From positions 1-14,742 of the forward strand of contig JAQGMT010000453.1 in assembly GCA_028292185.1 (NCBI GenBank): a stretch of 14,742 nucleotides of DNA, written 5' to 3'. The translations under genes were made by a program, and so were the position numbers. The notes beneath the pieces are model-generated. The model saw only the letters and a list, made by a program, of their open reading frames with translations, was not told the DNA's origin and searched no databases. Below, piece after piece: positions 13,433-14,742 of this stretch (the stretch's first letter is position 1; each line of letters starts with the position of its first letter). This stretch comes from Ramlibacter sp. (GTDB lineage: Bacteria > Pseudomonadota > Gammaproteobacteria > Burkholderiales > Burkholderiaceae_C).

Positions 13433-14742
13433 GTGGCCGAGATCCTGCACACAGAGCTGCTCCAGTATTACAAGCGCGAACTGGGCTATTTGCGCGAACA
13501 GGGCGCGAGTTTCGCAAGGCGTTATCCCAAGGTCGCCTCCAACCTGGCGCTGCACGGCGCGGAGTCGCTGGACCCCCACACCGAACGGCTGATCGAGTCG
13601 GTCGCCTTCCTGGCGGCGCGGGTGCACCAGGACCTGGACCGCGAATTTCCGCAGATCGCCGCCGCATTGCTGGACAACCTGTGCCCATCGCTGATCCAGC
13701 CGGTGCCATCGATGACGGTGGCCGAGTTCCAGCTCGATCCGAGCCAGGGCAAGGTCACGGCGGGATTCAAGATTCCCGCCCATACCGCCTTGTATGCCAG
13801 TGCGTCCAACGGACTGCAATGCCGCTTTCGCACCGCCTGGGAGACCGTGCTGTGGCCCGTGACCCTGGTGCAAGCCGTGGTGGAAAACGGTGCCTCGCTG
13901 AAGCTGACTTTCGAGTGCCGCGCCGACACCGACTTCGCCGAACTGGAAATGGAGCACCTGCGAATCCATTTGCAGGGGGACTGGATGACCACCATGCCCC
14001 TGTACGACTTCCTGGTGTCCGACGTCGTGAGCGCGCGCATCCAACCCGAAGGCGGTGTGGCCCGCGCGCTGCCGCCCGATAGCTGGCGAGAAGTGGGCTA
14101 TGCGGAGGGCGAGAACGTGCTGCCGCAGCCGCCCAATGCGCATCCCGCCTACGGGCTGATGCAGGAATATTTTTCGTTTCCGCGCAAGTTCCATTTCTTC
14201 GACCTGAGAAACATCCGCATCAACGCCGCCAAGTGCCGCCGCTTCGACGTCACCTTGAACTTCGAGCAGTCTCCCCGCGGCCTCGGCCATATCGACGAGG
14301 ACAACTTCCGGCTGGACTGCACCCCGGTGGTCAATCTCTTCCCCAAGACCAGTGAGCCGATCGTCGTCGATCACCGGCACTATGAATACCTGCTGGTGGC
14401 CGACCGGCAGCGCGAAGCCACCACCGAGGTGCACTCGATCGTGTCGGTGACGGCCTCCGACCCGAATGCCGAGCGGCCCGTGCTGGTGCCGAGCTTCGCG
14501 GCCTTGGGCCACATCGGCTCGGACGACCAGACCCGCTTCTGGTCGGCGCGGCGCGAGCACAGCTTGCGCAAGGACATCTCCGGAACCGACGTGTTCCTGT
14601 CGTTCGTGGACCGCGCCAACACCTTCGCCGCGCCCGCCGAACCGGTGATCTTCGCCAACCTGCTGTGCACCAACCGAAGGCTGGCGGAGCAGGTGCCGAT
14701 CGGCTCGCGCATGGTGGCCGAAGGCGTCTCCAAGACGGCGAC
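13433..14742 (+). CDS. tssF: TssF, type VI secretion baseplate subunit, 3'-truncated by the window
   Basis: The frame runs from the GTG at 13433 to the window end without a stop (436 codons visible; family members are near 600). It begins MAEILHTELLQYYKRELGYL, a clear TssF N-terminus, then SFARRYPKVASNLAL and ESVAFLAARVHQDLDREFPQ. Further hallmarks are YFSFPRKFHFFDLRNIRI near residue 245, VNLFPKTSEPI near 302 and LLCTNRRLAEQVP near 414. TssF is a core of the baseplate wedge with TssG and TssE and docks on the membrane complex through TssK. The GTG sits one base after the tssE stop, and TGAGG inside the end of tssE is the likely ribosome-binding site. By family gene order, tssG is expected next, outside the window. 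Confidence 0.95.
   Translation, partial: MAEILHTELLQYYKRELGYLREQGASFARRYPKVASNLALHGAESLDPHTERLIESVAFLAARVHQDLDREFPQIAAALLDNLCPSLIQPVPSMTVAEFQLDPSQGKVTAGFKIPAHTALYASASNGLQCRFRTAWETVLWPVTLVQAVVENGASLKLTFECRADTDFAELEMEHLRIHLQGDWMTTMPLYDFLVSDVVSARIQPEGGVARALPPDSWREVGYAEGENVLPQPPNAHPAYGLMQEYFSFPRKFHFFDLRNIRINAAKCRRFDVTLNFEQSPRGLGHIDEDNFRLDCTPVVNLFPKTSEPIVVDHRHYEYLLVADRQREATTEVHSIVSVTASDPNAERPVLVPSFAALGHIGSDDQTRFWSARREHSLRKDISGTDVFLSFVDRANTFAAPAEPVIFANLLCTNRRLAEQVPIGSRMVAEGVSKTA

Noticed and set aside
13124..14560. Long minus-strand open frame opposite tssE and tssF
   Set aside because: The plus strand carries clear TssE and TssF signatures throughout; the antisense product has none.
1..14742. CRISPR arrays, insertion sequences, tRNA or phage attachment sites
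   Set aside because: I saw no regularly spaced repeats, transposase or integrase motifs, or cloverleaf-like RNA sequences on reading both strands.

Overview
The window looks like chromosome of a high-GC betaproteobacterium, most likely Burkholderiales and possibly Comamonadaceae-like. The evidence is uniformly GC-rich codon use, two Bug/TctC-family periplasmic solute receptors (a family greatly expanded in this order), and a type VI secretion locus in the order tssB-tssC-hcp-tssE-tssF. I saw no tRNA, rRNA, insertion sequence, CRISPR array or phage gene.

Region 1 (1-2.9 kb) is an uptake-type accessory region. It holds the 3' part of a Bug receptor gene on the plus strand, then a convergent two-gene minus-strand unit (Bug receptor followed by a GlcG/HbpS-like protein). 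Divergent from that unit lies the remnant of a YfcE-type phosphodiesterase gene. Its first ~19 codons are joined out of frame to its last ~43 codons, and the catalytic middle is gone. A small helical hypothetical protein follows.

Region 2 (2.9-8.3 kb) encodes envelope proteins: a Tat-exported multicopper oxidase, an SGNH-like lipoprotein, and, divergently, a secreted LVIVD-repeat beta-propeller protein followed by a polytopic membrane protein. The multicopper oxidase has a perfect FNR/ANR-type box (TTGAT-N4-ATCAA) spaced correctly from a possible -10 for a class II activated promoter. The LVIVD gene carries an in-frame TAA about halfway through, while the second half remains fully open and family-like. 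The membrane protein may have an N-terminal histidine after signal cleavage and several histidines near membrane segments. Next to a copper oxidase this suggests, but does not prove, a metal-related function.

Region 3 (8.3-14.7 kb) holds a minus-strand protein with about ten TPR units and a C-terminal SAM-dependent methyltransferase, then a divergent intergenic region with a plausible promoter and leader hairpin, then the T6SS sheath genes tssB and tssC, the tube gene hcp, and the baseplate genes tssE and tssF. The last runs off the end of the window.

Most of the window is recognisable families. I found no clear-cut novel system. The best candidates for something undescribed are the 4.3-8.3 kb envelope module and its apparent anaerobic control. 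The two gene disruptions (2391-2581 and 6118-6120) need checking as real mutations or sequence errors.
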